64,000 nucleotides of DNA from Arcuatula senhousia (lineage: Eukaryota; Mollusca; Bivalvia; Mytilida; Mytilidae): contig OZ020306.1 in assembly GCA_963971305.1 (NCBI GenBank), positions 69,599,022-69,663,021 of the forward strand, in the 5' to 3' direction. A program made the translations under genes and the position numbers. Below the pieces are notes generated by a model. That model was given only the letters and a program-made list of their open reading frames with translations, was not told the DNA's origin and did no database searches. This document shows, piece by piece, positions 44,334 to 54,979 of the stretch; the stretch's first letter is position 1, and the number at the start of each line of letters is the position of its first letter.

Positions 44334-45978
44334 CTGAAATACAAAAAATAAAAAAGAAATTTATTTTGTCGGCAGAAAGGAAGGAACTTATTGCGAATAA
44401 GAAAAGGGTCTGGGCATCGAAGACCGCTGTCCACTTCCTCGTGAATTGAAAAACATGTGAATCGGTGAACAAGGATCTAACAAAAACGAGAAAAATCGAA
44501 GCCAAAGAAAGTTTTATACCAATTGTTAATTACTAAATGATAAATTAAGCCAGAATAAAAAAAACCAAACAGCTATTATATTGACCGTTTGGGCTAAGCT
44601 CGTGTCTTACGTTAAACACATTATACATTTAATTGAACAATAAAACGAGTTGAAGAATCAAATTTATCCATTTATGCGTCAATACAGTCAGTATGATTCT
44701 GATGTCCTCGCATAACACTTTCCGTAGAGTATTCGGTAGCCGTGTGGTAAATAACGTGGACAGCTTTTTGCTTCATCGATCGACATGTTTCCCCCATATT
44801 AGCATTATTTAACAGTCCCTGTAACGTATAAGTTAACAACAATGCGATAATCGCACGATGTACGCCCGATACGATGCACGATAAACCATACGATAAACGC
44901 TATGAGAAATGCTTCTCCAGTGTGCATCGTTTCGTGTAGCGTACATCTTATCGTTCATAGTGTATAGTTCATAGTGTATCGTGCATCGTGTAGAGTGCAT
45001 CGTATCGTACCTTGAACATCGTGTAGCGTGCATCGTATCGTCCATCGTGCATCGTGTTGTCCAGCGTACATCGTGTCAGGATTGTACATATCGTAAATTT
45101 TATTTTACTTTTCATTCATTTTTCTTTTTAAATATAGTATATTTTCTTTTTTCTTATTTCATTGCTTAGTCTGTTTTCTGTTGTTGTTTTTTTTTTCGTT
45201 TGTTTTTCTTCCTTTTTTTGGTTTCATTCTTATTTTCTTTGTTTCAAAAATGCTTTCTTGTAATTGAGAAGTGTCATCCGATGCAATTGTTTTTTCGGAC
45301 TACCTGAGAACACGGACAGCCCTCTGTGGACATCCCAAGGTTTATATCGTACAATGTCATGAATGTCTTATGTATATAATTGACGGTCTACAATAATCGA
45401 GTTTTCAATGTCGTTTTAATGGATAGTCTTAGTTTTATTTACAGCTCGTAACTTTTATTTATATTAAATTTATATGCCTGTGCACCATTTCTGGAATAGA
45501 GTCTCTAAATCCAGTAGATTCAAATCAGTTATTTATTTAGTTACTCTGCAAAATTTACAGAAATAACCTTTTGGCGTTTTAAATAACACATCGTTTCGTG
45601 TATTAAAAATAACCCTTTTTTCCATTTACATGATCAAGACATCTCTTCGGTATAAACATAAAAAGTTTTCCTTGAATCTTTGATGAATCAAACAAATCCC
45701 ATGATCGCAAAGAACAACCAATCACAAATAAAATGCTTCGTTTTTGTCTATATTTTTGTCCCGTGTTTCGTTATTTGAGATTTTTATTACTCGTGCTTCG
45801 TTTTCTGTCTATTTGAGGCACACGATTTCGTGTTTTGGATTATCATTCATTTTTCTCTTTTTTCGTGCTTGGCGATTTTTATAACTCGTGCTTCGTTTTC
45901 AGCATTTTCAGCGTTTTTGAAGCATGTGTTTTCGTGTTGGGAACCCCCCCCCCATACCACTTCAATTTAATAACAAAC
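44334..45978 (-). other. Gene A intron 2, 1,645 bp
   Basis: GT...AG on the minus strand (donor CGAG|GTTTGT). It holds an atcgt-rich minisatellite at 44850-45080, T-rich runs at 45160-45240, and a short tandem of ttataactcgtgcttcgttt units at about 45770-45930. Confidence 0.7.
44850..45080. repeat. atcgt-rich minisatellite with an orientation switch
   Basis: The left part carries acgat-type words (gatgtacgcccgatacgatg) and the right part atcgt-type words (gtgcatcgtatcgtccatcg), so the two halves are loosely inverse around 44925. The unit is about 9-13 bp and irregular. It lies in intron 2 of C1q gene A. Confidence 0.65.
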
Positions 45979-46152
45979 CTCGCCCTGGCATATTTTTCAG
46001 TTCAGCATTCAATTTGTCCGCAGTTTCTCTCTGGTTATGGTTCAGTAAGTCGAATCGTTCCTCTAACTCAATGAAAGATTTGTTTTGTTGTCGATTGGTT
46101 TGATTCAAACTCCCTAAAACTGTCTCAAGTTGTTTCTCTAGGGCTGTGATAG
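45979..46152 (-). CDS. C1q-domain gene A, exon 2 (coiled stalk)
   Basis: This 174 nt exon, phase 1 at both ends, has no stop in frame. Acceptor cattacacag|CT; donor CGAG|GTTTGT. It reads AITALEKQLETVLGSL, NRQQNKSFIELEERFDLL and NHNQRETADKLNAELKNMPG. Hydrophobic residues recur at heptad spacing, as in a coiled coil that would trimerise the molecule below the C1q head. The last 38 residues match the end of the coiled coil of gene B almost residue for residue (RQQN, then LLNHNQ / ILNHNQ, then TADKL). It is too short and split from its neighbours to stand out as an open frame, but the homology and matched phases make it convincing. Confidence 0.8.
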
Positions 46153-46199
46153 CTGTGTAATGACGATATGTTTAAATATAAATGTTTGGCATTTTAATA

Positions 46200-46398
46200 C
46201 TGTGGATTCATTTATTTTCGTGGGTACCAATTTTTGTGGTTTGATGACACCGTGGATTCCAAAATTCGTGGTTTCTAATATCTACAGAATACAGATCAAT
46301 GTTGAATTTCTTTTTCGTGGGGTATCGAATTTCGTGGATTAAGGCCTCCCACGAAAACCACCAAAATTGATGCCCCACGAATAATAATGAAACCACAG
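46200..46398. mobile_element. 199 bp MITE with TA target duplication
   Basis: ctgtggattcatttattttc at the left is matched in inverse by the right end (attattaatgaaaccacag with small differences). Further inverse phrases are ttcgtgggtacc and gatgccccacgaa. TA flanks both ends (46198-46199, 46399-46400), as for Tc1/mariner-type MITEs. It lies about 46 bp upstream (gene sense) of gene A exon 2, close to where the branch point should be. Confidence 0.8.
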
Positions 46399-46639
46399 TA
46401 TTGCCGCATAATTAAAGCTGAATAAGACATAGCAAAAATTGTATTTTTGTGATAATTTTTAAACCATTCGAGTTATGATCAGGTTAAACGAGCAGTTTTA
46501 CGTGAAAAAAAATGTTCTTCAAGTAACATTTCAAATTTTCTCTCACTAACATGAAATTCTCATTTATGTTTTAACGTGAAAAAGTTAACCTGAAACATAT
46601 CAAGGTCAATACAATTGGCCACACATTGTTCCCATGATG

Positions 46640-47445
46640 ACAAATTATCATGTAAAAAAATCAAAGCCCTTTGTTTAAAATATAGAAATATATATGACCC
46701 AGACATGTTTTAAATGTAGAAATAGCAAGGTCATATGAAGGTCATTCTGGTATGCGACACATCGTCTCGTGGCGAAACATCCACATGCCAAATATCAAAG
46801 CCCTTTATCAAAAGATAAAAAGTAATGACCAGTACACACTTTGCACGTAAAATAAACATTAATTTTACCTCTAGGTCAAACGTCAAGGTCATATGAAGGT
46901 CATTTTGGCACGTGACACATCATCTCAATACACGGTGATACATCCACATGTCAAATATTAAAACCAAAAGTCAAAGAACAAAAAAGTTATGGCACAGACA
47001 CAATTTCCATGTAAAATTAGCATTAACTTGACCTGAAGGTCAAAGGTCAAGGTCATATGAAGGTCATTCTGGTACACGACACATCATCTTATGGTGATAC
47101 ATCCACACGCCAAATATCAAAGCCCTATGTCAAAGAAGAAAAAAGTTATGGCATAGACACACTTTGGACGTAAAATTAGCATTAATTTGACCTTTAGGTC
47201 AAAGGTCAAGGTCATATGAAGGTCATTGTGGTATGCAATACATTCTCATAATGATACTTTCACATGCCAAATATCAAAGCCCCACGTAAAAGAAGAAAAA
47301 AGTTATTGCCCGGACACACTTTGGGTGTAAAATTATTAGCAATAACTTGACCTTGAGGTCAAAGGGCAAGGTCATATGAAGAAGAAGAAGAAGAAAAAGA
47401 AACAATTTGGTTCCCTCTTCTGGGAAGGGAAGACAAAACTATGCC
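46640..47445. mobile_element. Element with 160 bp core repeats and a terminal hairpin
   Basis: aaggtcatatgaaggtcatt recurs at 46727, 46885, 47049 and 47208, with its first half again at 47368 (spacing 158-164). Units contain aggtcaaaggtcaaggtcat, a cacatgccaaatatcaaagc phrase and aagttatggcacagacacac. The last unit runs into gaa repeats and ggttccctcttctgggaagg, a hairpin. Core repeats plus a 3' hairpin fit the non-autonomous Helitron/Helentron elements known in bivalves as pearl- or CvA-like; the assignment is inference. Confidence 0.75.
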
Positions 47446-48043
47446 AAATTATCAAAAAACTGAATTTTCAAGTACACTGGAGGAGCGCATCATTGAAACC
47501 CATAACACATTACCACGGATGAACATGATAGGTGATGGTCGAAGATTTATCATGATCAAACATCACAAAAAAAACCATGACACTATAGAAAGCTAAAAGT
47601 CAAAATTAAGCAGTATCAATAAAGGTTATAAGGAAAAATACCTAACGGGGAAGAGCAAACTTGAATCTAATGAAGAACAGGCAAAGTAAGAAAAAAAGAT
47701 CTTAACATACGCGTTATTGAAGATTAAAAGAAGAAATCATTTTTTATGAGGATGTGGATGGGGGCGTCCTTAATTCTGTATTCTGTTATTTTCTCTATTC
47801 TGATTTTTTTTGCCGCTATTCTTTATCTGTTATTTTTTTTGGCCATTATTCTCTATTCTGTTAACCCCATCCACACCCTCTTTAATAGCGTAAATTACAT
47901 ACATCGATATGTGTTTTTTGACTTCAAAGTAACAATATTACAGATTTTATTCATTAAAAACTGATAGCGCAAATGCAATTCTTTCTTTTCTGAAACAGTA
48001 ACTTAAATCTTAAGTTAACTTATATATTGTCAATAAAACATAC

Positions 48044-48311
48044 CACCATCTGTCGTTGATAGAAGCCCAAAATGGATCCCGACTAAAAGCGTTGCAGTGG
48101 TTGTCACGATAGAAGTAGCGACCATAATCCCTATTCTGATAGCCCAAACCTTACAGGTAGACTGTGTTGGCTTTGAGGAGGTGGGTGTACTACGTTCTGG
48201 TTTCAGATTAGCTGAAGGGGTAGTACACAGGTTGTCTATCTCAATTTCCTCGTAGGTCTCCTCAGTTTGATAAGGTATCCCTTGATCCGGTGTGTTTTGG
48301 TAACTGGACAT
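48044..48311 (-). CDS. C1q-domain gene A, exon 1 (cytoplasmic tail and membrane anchor)
   Basis: This exon encodes the N-terminus of a type II membrane protein and ends in phase 1 at GGTG|GTATGT. Residues 1-54 are polar and Pro/Ser/Thr-rich with tyrosines at 4, 14 and 20: Y4QN fits the Grb2-type YxN pattern and Y20EEI the Src-family SH2 pattern. Residues ~55-84 (VWAIRIGIMVATSI, then VTTTATLLVGIHFGLL) form one membrane helix with no cleavable signal. Spliced to exons 2 (45979-46152) and 3 (43942-44333), all in matching phase, it gives 834 nt and 277 residues: tail, helix, ~58-residue coiled stalk, C1q head outside the cell. If left unspliced the frame stops within four codons. Membrane-anchored C1q proteins with a cytoplasmic tail are unusual; most bivalve members are secreted. 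Confidence 0.75.
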
Positions 48312-48383
48312 ATCTACTTTTTTGTTGGCTGTTTACAACAGTTGCCCAACAAACACAATGAAAATAAATTAGAATGATGAGAA

Positions 48384-48391
48384 TATTTATA
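48384..48391 (-). promoter_or_regulatory. Probable TATA box of C1q gene A
   Basis: The minus strand reads TATAAATA about 73-80 bp upstream of the gene A ATG. That spacing allows a transcription start near 48355 and a 5' leader of about 45 nt. It is a good match to the consensus, but the region is AT-rich. Confidence 0.45.
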
Positions 48392-49856
48392 ATTAAGGAA
48401 GTCAATCAATGGAGGCCCTTCAAGGTTATCCCACTCAGGTCGCAAGATCGTTTTTAGCCGGGATATCCACTGTAGCGATTATCCACGGCTATAGCTACGA
48501 TTGCCTTTTAGTAACTGACCAATCAAAAGCGAGCTAATGGTCGTGTTGTCTCGTCATATCAATTCAAGCTCGCGAAATAGTTCCTTTTCCAATATCCAAT
48601 TACTACTCTACTTTCATACTTAACATGCACTAACGATCTTTAAAATTTGTAGATTATCCCGCCTTCCAGTACTTTCAGTTCTTTGGTTTTAAACGCACGT
48701 CAATCTTAAGACATATATGCGTTTGAGGTTGCAAGTCGTTTTTATTTCAGTTTCAGGTATAGGTTGTTTTTAACTAAATGCAAGACGCCCCATAAAAGAC
48801 TTTAGTTTTTTTCTAACCCCATGGGAGCCCCAACAATAGTTTCACAAGGCACTGTCCAACATTTTCCGAGAAGGATACTGTTTTAGGTTTTTTCTAGACG
48901 AACCGGTAACAGAAACTACATGTAAATGACAAACAATGTAGATCATTTATCAGCATATCCGTTTGCTAATTATTGTTTAGATATCACTCTTCAAGGGTAA
49001 AAGAAAAATCCACGTGACAAAAGATTGCATCTGTCTTCGCTGACCTCATTATACAGATTGGTGCATGCTATTTATGATTGTAAATCAACGATAATCAAAC
49101 ACATCGGGTCGCTCTTTCTATATTAAATAATTGGGTCTCAATTTTTAAAATTCATGCGTTTGTGTAGATTCTATTGCAAAGAATGCACAAAATCTAAAAC
49201 CAAATAGGGATATGGAGAATAAACACAGTATATTTTTTTTCCTTACTGTCCCATCGGAATGCCTTCATCGTGAAGCACAATCTAACACCTTAACGAATGT
49301 TTAGGATAGCGCCCTGCACCGGTTTACACGGAATTTTCAGCTTAATGTCGATGTTAACAAATTAACAAGTGCAGGAAAATCGATCAACACACGACAAACT
49401 AATCGGTTGAAAAATCAAACAAAGGTAATGATATCGAAATCGGATGATCAATCTCAAATGCCCAAGAGAAAATACAAAACATGGCAGACATCCCGGAGTA
49501 ATTGAAGACCACAATGGTATTGACGTGGAACAGGCATTTCTAAAGAAATTAATGGTGGGTTAATTAAACCAGGTTTTAAGGCGCCAAACCCCCCTGTTTC
49601 AATGCGATCTTAGGATCTGGTATATTTAGCACAAAACACATCACAGTTGTGAGCCATAATACGGTAGGTCATTGAGGTGATAATCTCACTACAACACCCA
49701 GCAAAATACTCTAATCATTTCATTTAACATAATTTTGACTTTTTCCAACAGTGGCTGATATCGAAAGAAAAACATTATAACACGTATTTTTTTATAACCC
49801 TGGTCTAATACTAGTAGTCGGTCACGGAGACAGCAGTGCCAGATAAAGGAATCTAA
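48392..49856. other. Intergenic between gene A promoter and repeats
   Basis: No gene seen. About 49420-49620 (gatatcgaaatcggatgatc, then ccaggttttaaggcgccaaa) is a dispersed repeat; a relative lies at about 62190-62285. Confidence 0.4.
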
Positions 49857-50014
49857 ACAAGAGGATCCCAGGGGTCCTTAAGCCATAAGGGTATCTTCTA
49901 TAAGGGGTCGTCCAACTACATCATCCCAGTGGAGACTTTTGTAAAGATTAATTAGCTACAATAAACAACAGCTTTTCTCTATCTGCAACAGTTTTCATTC
50001 TATAGGGCAAAAAC
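49857..50014. mobile_element. Reversed fragment of the 155 bp core-repeat element
   Basis: aagaggatcccaggggtcct, ataaggggtcgtccaactac, gtggagacttttgtaaag and caacagcttttctctatctg are the inverse of the element at 7890-9276, slightly over one unit. It runs directly into the 70 bp satellite. Confidence 0.7.
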
Positions 50015-51075
50015 ATGGCTTGTCGTACTTCCCATGGCTGTCACAAGGTCGGAGTACTAAGTCTGATAAAGTGCTTGGGCGAGCACGGCTTGTCGTACTT
50101 CTTATGGCTGTCACAAGGTCGGGGTGCTAAGTCTGATAAAGTGCTTGGGCATGCATGGCTGGTCTTACTTCCTATGGCTGTCACAAGGTCGGGGTGCTAA
50201 GTCTGATAAAGTGCTTGGGCATGCATGGCTGGTCTTACTTCCTATGGCTGTCACAAGGTGGGGGTACTAAGTCTGATAAAGTGCCTGGGCATGCATGGCT
50301 TGTCGTACTTCCAATGGCTGTCACAAGATCGGGGTCCTAAGTCTGATAAAGTGCTATGGCGTGCATGGCATGTCGTACTTCCCATGGCTGTCACAAGATC
50401 GGGCGCTAAGTCTGATAAAGTGCTAGGGCGTGCACGGCTTGTCGTACTTCCAATGGCTGTCACAAAGTCGGGGTACTAAGTCTGATAAAGTGCTTGGGCG
50501 AGCACGGCTTGTCGTACTTCTTATGGCTGTCACAAGGTCGGGGTGCTAAGTCTGATAATGTGCTAGGGCGTGCACGGCTTGTCGTACTTCCCATGGCTGT
50601 CACAAGGTCGGAGTACTATTTCTGATAAAGTGCTTGGGGATGCATGGCTTGTCGTACTTCCCATAAGCTGTCACAAGGTCGGAGTACTAAGTCTGATAAA
50701 GTGCTTGGGCATGCATGGCTTGTCGTACTTCCTATGGCTGTCACAAGGTCGGGGTGCTAAGTCTGATAAAGTGCTAGGGCGTGCATGGCTTGTCGTACTT
50801 CCTATGGCTGTCACAATATCGGGGTCCTAAGTCTGATAAAGTGCCTGGGCGTGCACGGCTTGTCGTACTTCCTATGGCTGTCACAAGATCGGGGTACTAT
50901 TTCTGATAAAGTGCTTGGGCGTGCATGGCTTGTCGTACTTCCTATGGCTGTCACAAGGTCAGGGTCGATTCTGATGAAGTGATTGGGCATGCATGGCTTG
51001 TCGTACTTCCCATGGCTGTCACAAGGTCGGGGTACTACGTCTGATAAAGTGCTTGGGCATCCACGGCTTGTATTA
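50015..51075. repeat. 70 bp satellite, array 2, about 15 units
   Basis: Same unit and orientation as array 1 at 42070-42690, with fewer deletions. It lies about 1 kb past the stop of C1q gene B. Translated frames in the array are periodic artefacts. Confidence 0.95.
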
Positions 51076-52065
51076 ATTGCTCTTCCGGAGCGTTGTTGAT
51101 TTCGTTCGGTTGATTTTGTGTTTTGTGTTTCTGTGTGCACTTGTTCGTGCTTACCGGTTTCGTTGTTGCCCTTTTGGACTTTTGACACTCGAATGCACTA
51201 TCAGTCTGATATATAGTGCATGCAAATGAGTTTGGGTATGTTTTTAAAATTACTTGATGTTTTACCACTTGAAATGTGAACTAAAGTCCAACACTCGACA
51301 GTTAAAGTACCTTTTTCCCCGAATCATTTTAAAAATTGTAAAAATCATGACTTGTGTGTACTCAACAGATCATATAAAATAATAAGGAAATATTAACATT
51401 TATTAAGGCAGCCCTTAATCCCGTGTATACTACTGATGTACGTAGCAGGGATTTTTTAAACAAAAAGAAAACAAACTGCATGCAAGTACAAATATGTGTG
51501 TAAACGAATTTATCAGACGCGTCGAATTTTGGTTGGAATGAAAAAAGTAGGAGCCTATATCCCAAGTCCTGAGCAAAAGAATATCAATTTAAACTCTAAC
51601 TGGAAACAGACACAATAGCCACATTGACCATAAATCGTGCAGGTTCGTTTATGCAGTTTTATTTGTATGCTACATTTAATCCACTATTTCTTTTAAATTA
51701 CCTATACCAAGTCAAAACCATTGCGATAGCTAATTTCTACGCCATTGTCTTGCTTTTGTCTCTTCTTCTTTGGACATCATTTGATGTTTTACATCCGGAA
51801 ATGTGTATAAAACTCAAAAATGTATGCTGTCATATTTAAAAGATGTAAAATATAGACTCAATTCTTTAGGTGACTGTTCCAGATACCATGCATCTAAAAG
51901 TTCTCATGATTTTTGTGTTAGTTGTGCGATTCATTTTTTATTGTCATGCCCTTTTTTTTCTTTTTTTTTCTTTGTCTTTTCCGACTTTTAAACGATATTT
52001 AATGCCTCATCGGTAATGCTTTGCTTCATAAAAAATAAATTTTGATAGAATTGTACATAACAAAA
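51076..52065. other. 3' flank of C1q gene B
   Basis: No gene. It contains a dispersed repeat at 51105-51195 (gtttcgttgttgcccttttg) and a stretch at about 51240-51285 (tttttaaaattacttgatgt) that matches 42730-42770 downstream of gene A. Confidence 0.5.
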
Positions 52066-52457
52066 TTATCCTGTCAATTGAAGGAGAGAAATACAAGATC
52101 GTCTAGCACCATTAACATCAGTACTACCGTATGGTTGAATATGAAGTTTGTCATATGTATTGAGTTGTTCAGTAAGCACGACAGTGGACGTTTGAAGATT
52201 AACCGTAATGCCAATGTGACCATATCCAATTGCAGCACCATTTCTCTCGACATCGAAACGAACATCTCCATGTGTGTCTGTTGAAATATAAGCTGATATG
52301 TGATATATTCCACTCTTAGCAACTCGGAAGACCCCCGTCTTGGTGAATTCTGTTATAACGTCATTACTTATACCGGATTTGGTCCGTATGTCAGTGAACA
52401 ATATCTTTTCACCGCCGGAGTATGTCTTAGAGGATCTGACACATGCAGTAAGAATGG
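52066..52457 (-). CDS. C1q-domain gene B, exon 2 (C1q head)
   Basis: This 392 nt exon opens after a minus-strand acceptor (ccttctatttcag) in phase 1 and encodes the globular head. It reads AILTACVRSSKTYSGG, ILFTDIRTKSGISND, ITEFTKTGVFRVAKSGIYHI, GDVRFDVERNGAAIGYGH, and ends RSCISLLQLTG. It matches gene A in length, phase and most residues, so the two are paralogues. The head itself is intact and could serve a functional protein, but the upstream exon of this copy carries two frame breaks. A bivalve C1q-domain protein; a secreted form is predicted from the upstream signal peptide. Confidence 0.85.
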
Positions 52458-53230
52458 CTGAAATAGAAGGTTATTCTTTAACTAATTAACTTTTTTTTTG
52501 TATGCAAGTTAACATACCAAACAAATGTATATAGGTTTTTTACTATTATAAGCAGCTCATACCGGTATTTCCGTCTTTTTTCTTTCGGTATTTTCGCAAA
52601 AATTGGGGTAACATGATACATTAGATTAATAAATATAGTGACCATACTTTTCGTGCTACTGAAAGCAATGAAACATGTAGTTTAATTGGTTGTTAAAAAA
52701 TCTTCCATAATTCCGACCAGTACCTCCCCGTGGTGGAAGACAGGCCCTGCTCCAGCGAAAACGAAGGATACTATGGAGCATCTAACATTTGCGGTTGTGT
52801 GCCATGCTAACGGCCCATGGCACATATAGTGTGACCTAATAGTAGCTGCAGATTGGTATTCCGCTATAGTCACGACTATAAAAACCCATCAGTCAGTTGT
52901 TATAAAAGTATCCACTAAACTTATTTATACGCAAAGTTATTATTGAAAAAAGATTTGATTTCGAATCGATGCAGTGAAATAAAATCTGAATTCATCGTAG
53001 ACATTCACTCCGCATTCCTTTTAGAAGCATATCCGGACGAAAAAAAAAACAATATCAGCATTAGGCAAATTTTTCGCGGGAACATGCTGTAGACCTCTCC
53101 GCTACGAGCTGTTCTCGCTATTACTGAGTATGCTTGTATTTCTATTGCATTTTATTTGAATCAAAGTCATTTGACTCCTTTGACGTATTATCATTTGATT
53201 TCTTTTTGTTTATATTTACTAATGACAAAC
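52458..53230 (-). other. Gene B intron, 773 bp
   Basis: Donor CGAG|GTTTGT at 53231/53230; acceptor at 52459-52458. It contains a dispersed repeat fragment at about 52680-52905 (gtagctgcagattggtattc) related to about 21040-21105. Confidence 0.65.
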
Positions 53231-53972
53231 CTCGTCCTGTCATATTTCTCAGCTCAGAATCCAATTTATCAGCTGTTACACTCTGGTTATGGTTCAATAT
53301 ATCTAAGCGGTGCTCCAATGCAATCAAAGATTGGTTTTGTTGTCGCGCGGCAGTTGATAGCGAATGGTTAAAATCAGCTTCTGTGCGTTCGAGAGATTTT
53401 TCGGTTGCAGTTGCCAAATTATATAAAGCCAGGAAATCTTGCTTCCTGGCTTCGATGTCAACTGCCATTGAATTCATTCTATTATTCGCATCCGTAAGAT
53501 CCTTATCTAAACGCTTGGTCTCGTTCTGAATGCCCAATATAGTCTGCAGATTTTGCACACCTTTCAGCTGCTGTAGGTTAAATATATCTTGGCGTAGTGA
53601 CACGAGCTCATTTTGAATTCCTGTGTTATTTGCCGTTAATTTGTTAATTTCGATGTGTTAGTTTTAAGTAAGACATTTTCGGACGTCAGTTTGCTTACCA
53701 TGGTTTTAAGGTCATTGATGGTTCGATTAACCTCTTGGTATTGATGGTATACATCAGTGACTCCCTCTTCTGCAGATTGGAGCTCGTTCTCTAAATGTTC
53801 CACACGTTTTTCAAGATTTAAACTCCGTTCTCTTTCGACATTAATTAAAGCCATAATTGTATGATAATATTGCTCGGATAATCCTGAACTTTGTTGTAAA
53901 TTAGTTGGCATCCAATAAAAATCCAAAAGCAAACGCAAAACACACGGAAAGAAATACTATTGTTATTGCCAT
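53231..53972 (-). pseudogene. C1q-domain gene B, exon 1 (signal peptide and coiled coil), two frame breaks
   Basis: From the ATG at 53972 (context caaaATGg) the frame gives MAITIVFLSVCFAFAFGFLL, a typical cleavable signal peptide, and stops after 23 residues at 53901. One base away, a second frame carries LEKRVEHLENELQS and TINDLKTMVSKLTSENVLL, a clear coiled coil, ending at 53636. A third stretch continues as GIQNELVSLRQDIFNLQQ to RQQNQSLIALEHRLDILNHN and ends at the donor at 53231. The second break coincides with a tandem 8 bp duplication (gttaattt twice, 53635-53650). The breaks may be true inactivation or errors in this assembly. The gene would encode a secreted trimeric coiled-coil C1q protein. 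Confidence 0.75.
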
Positions 53973-54979
53973 TTTGATTCGGTCCACAAGTGTAACATTT
54001 AATGGTATTTGTTTGTATAAAAAGATAAAAACCACATTAAAGATTATGCACATGCACTGACTGTACTTGTTATCTTTAACTTTTACCTTACCCCATAACT
54101 AAGTAACAGTTGATACCTGGTAAGCCTCACCTGAAGGAGTTCACGAGAGATTAGCAAAACTTACCAATTAAGATTCACGTAGATTTGGTTTTGGTAAGGC
54201 ATTATTAAATGGGATATGTTTTAGCCAGTGAAGAAAAAAGTAAACAAGTTGGGATTCGGTTTTGTATCGGTTTTCTATTTTTTTTATTTATATTATCGTA
54301 TCGAAACACAAATATTTACCAAAACCATTTTTACGTGAACTCACCTCACTAGGTGTCCATCGTGGTTTTTATGTGAGCTGTGTCGCGTACACTTATTCCA
54401 TATCCCAGTATTTTATATTTATTTGTTTCTTTATTTTAGTTTTAGCTAATAATTTAAATAAACCATGCCATAAAATTTCAAAAAAAAATATTTTATGCCC
54501 AAACGCAGTGGCTAAAAACAAAATGGAAGCAAAGAATTAGGCAATGTTAAGAATGGGTTTCGCCGAGCGAAGCGAGGTGCGAAATTTTTTAGGTGTTTTT
54601 TACGTAGGTTTTGTGCAAAAATCCAATATTTTTGACAGTTTTATAGGGGCATACGGGCACGTCAAAATTGTTATTTTTATCTAATAGTTAGTGTTTTTAA
54701 GTCGTGACATTCAAATTATGTGAAATTGAACAACACATTAAAAAACTATTACATTCATGCACCCCTTGCAGGTTTCGACCCCTTGACAAAAGACTGGCCA
54801 CACAGCCAACAGCATTGAACTAAAGACTGGCCAGACAGCCAACAGCATTGAGCTTGTCGTATGAGTCGACTCAAGTGTCCGTATATTGTCTTTATCCCAC
54901 TTGCCACCAGCTCATCATTCCATGTTCATTTTATCACTTCTTTCGTGTTCCTTTCCCTGATCATATAATAGAAACCGAA
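53973..54979. other. Upstream of C1q gene B
   Basis: A tttttatac stretch (minus strand, about 54016) lies 45 bp before the ATG and might serve as a TATA element; evidence is weak. At 54556-54660 is a copy of the repeat at 5516-5640. A short direct repeat (gactggccacacagccaaca) occurs twice at about 54792-54845. Confidence 0.4.

Larger units (their letters stand above)
46153..48043 (-). other. Gene A intron 1, 1,891 bp
   Basis: Donor GGTG|GTATGT at 48044/48043, acceptor at 46154-46153. It contains a 199 bp MITE right next to the acceptor and an element with 160 bp core repeats (both listed separately). Confidence 0.7.

Noticed and set aside
43942..44505. Intronless 187-residue version of C1q gene A
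   Set aside because: Residues upstream of 44333 are hydrophobic intron translation. The acceptor, and the identical exon boundary in gene B, show the true exon start.
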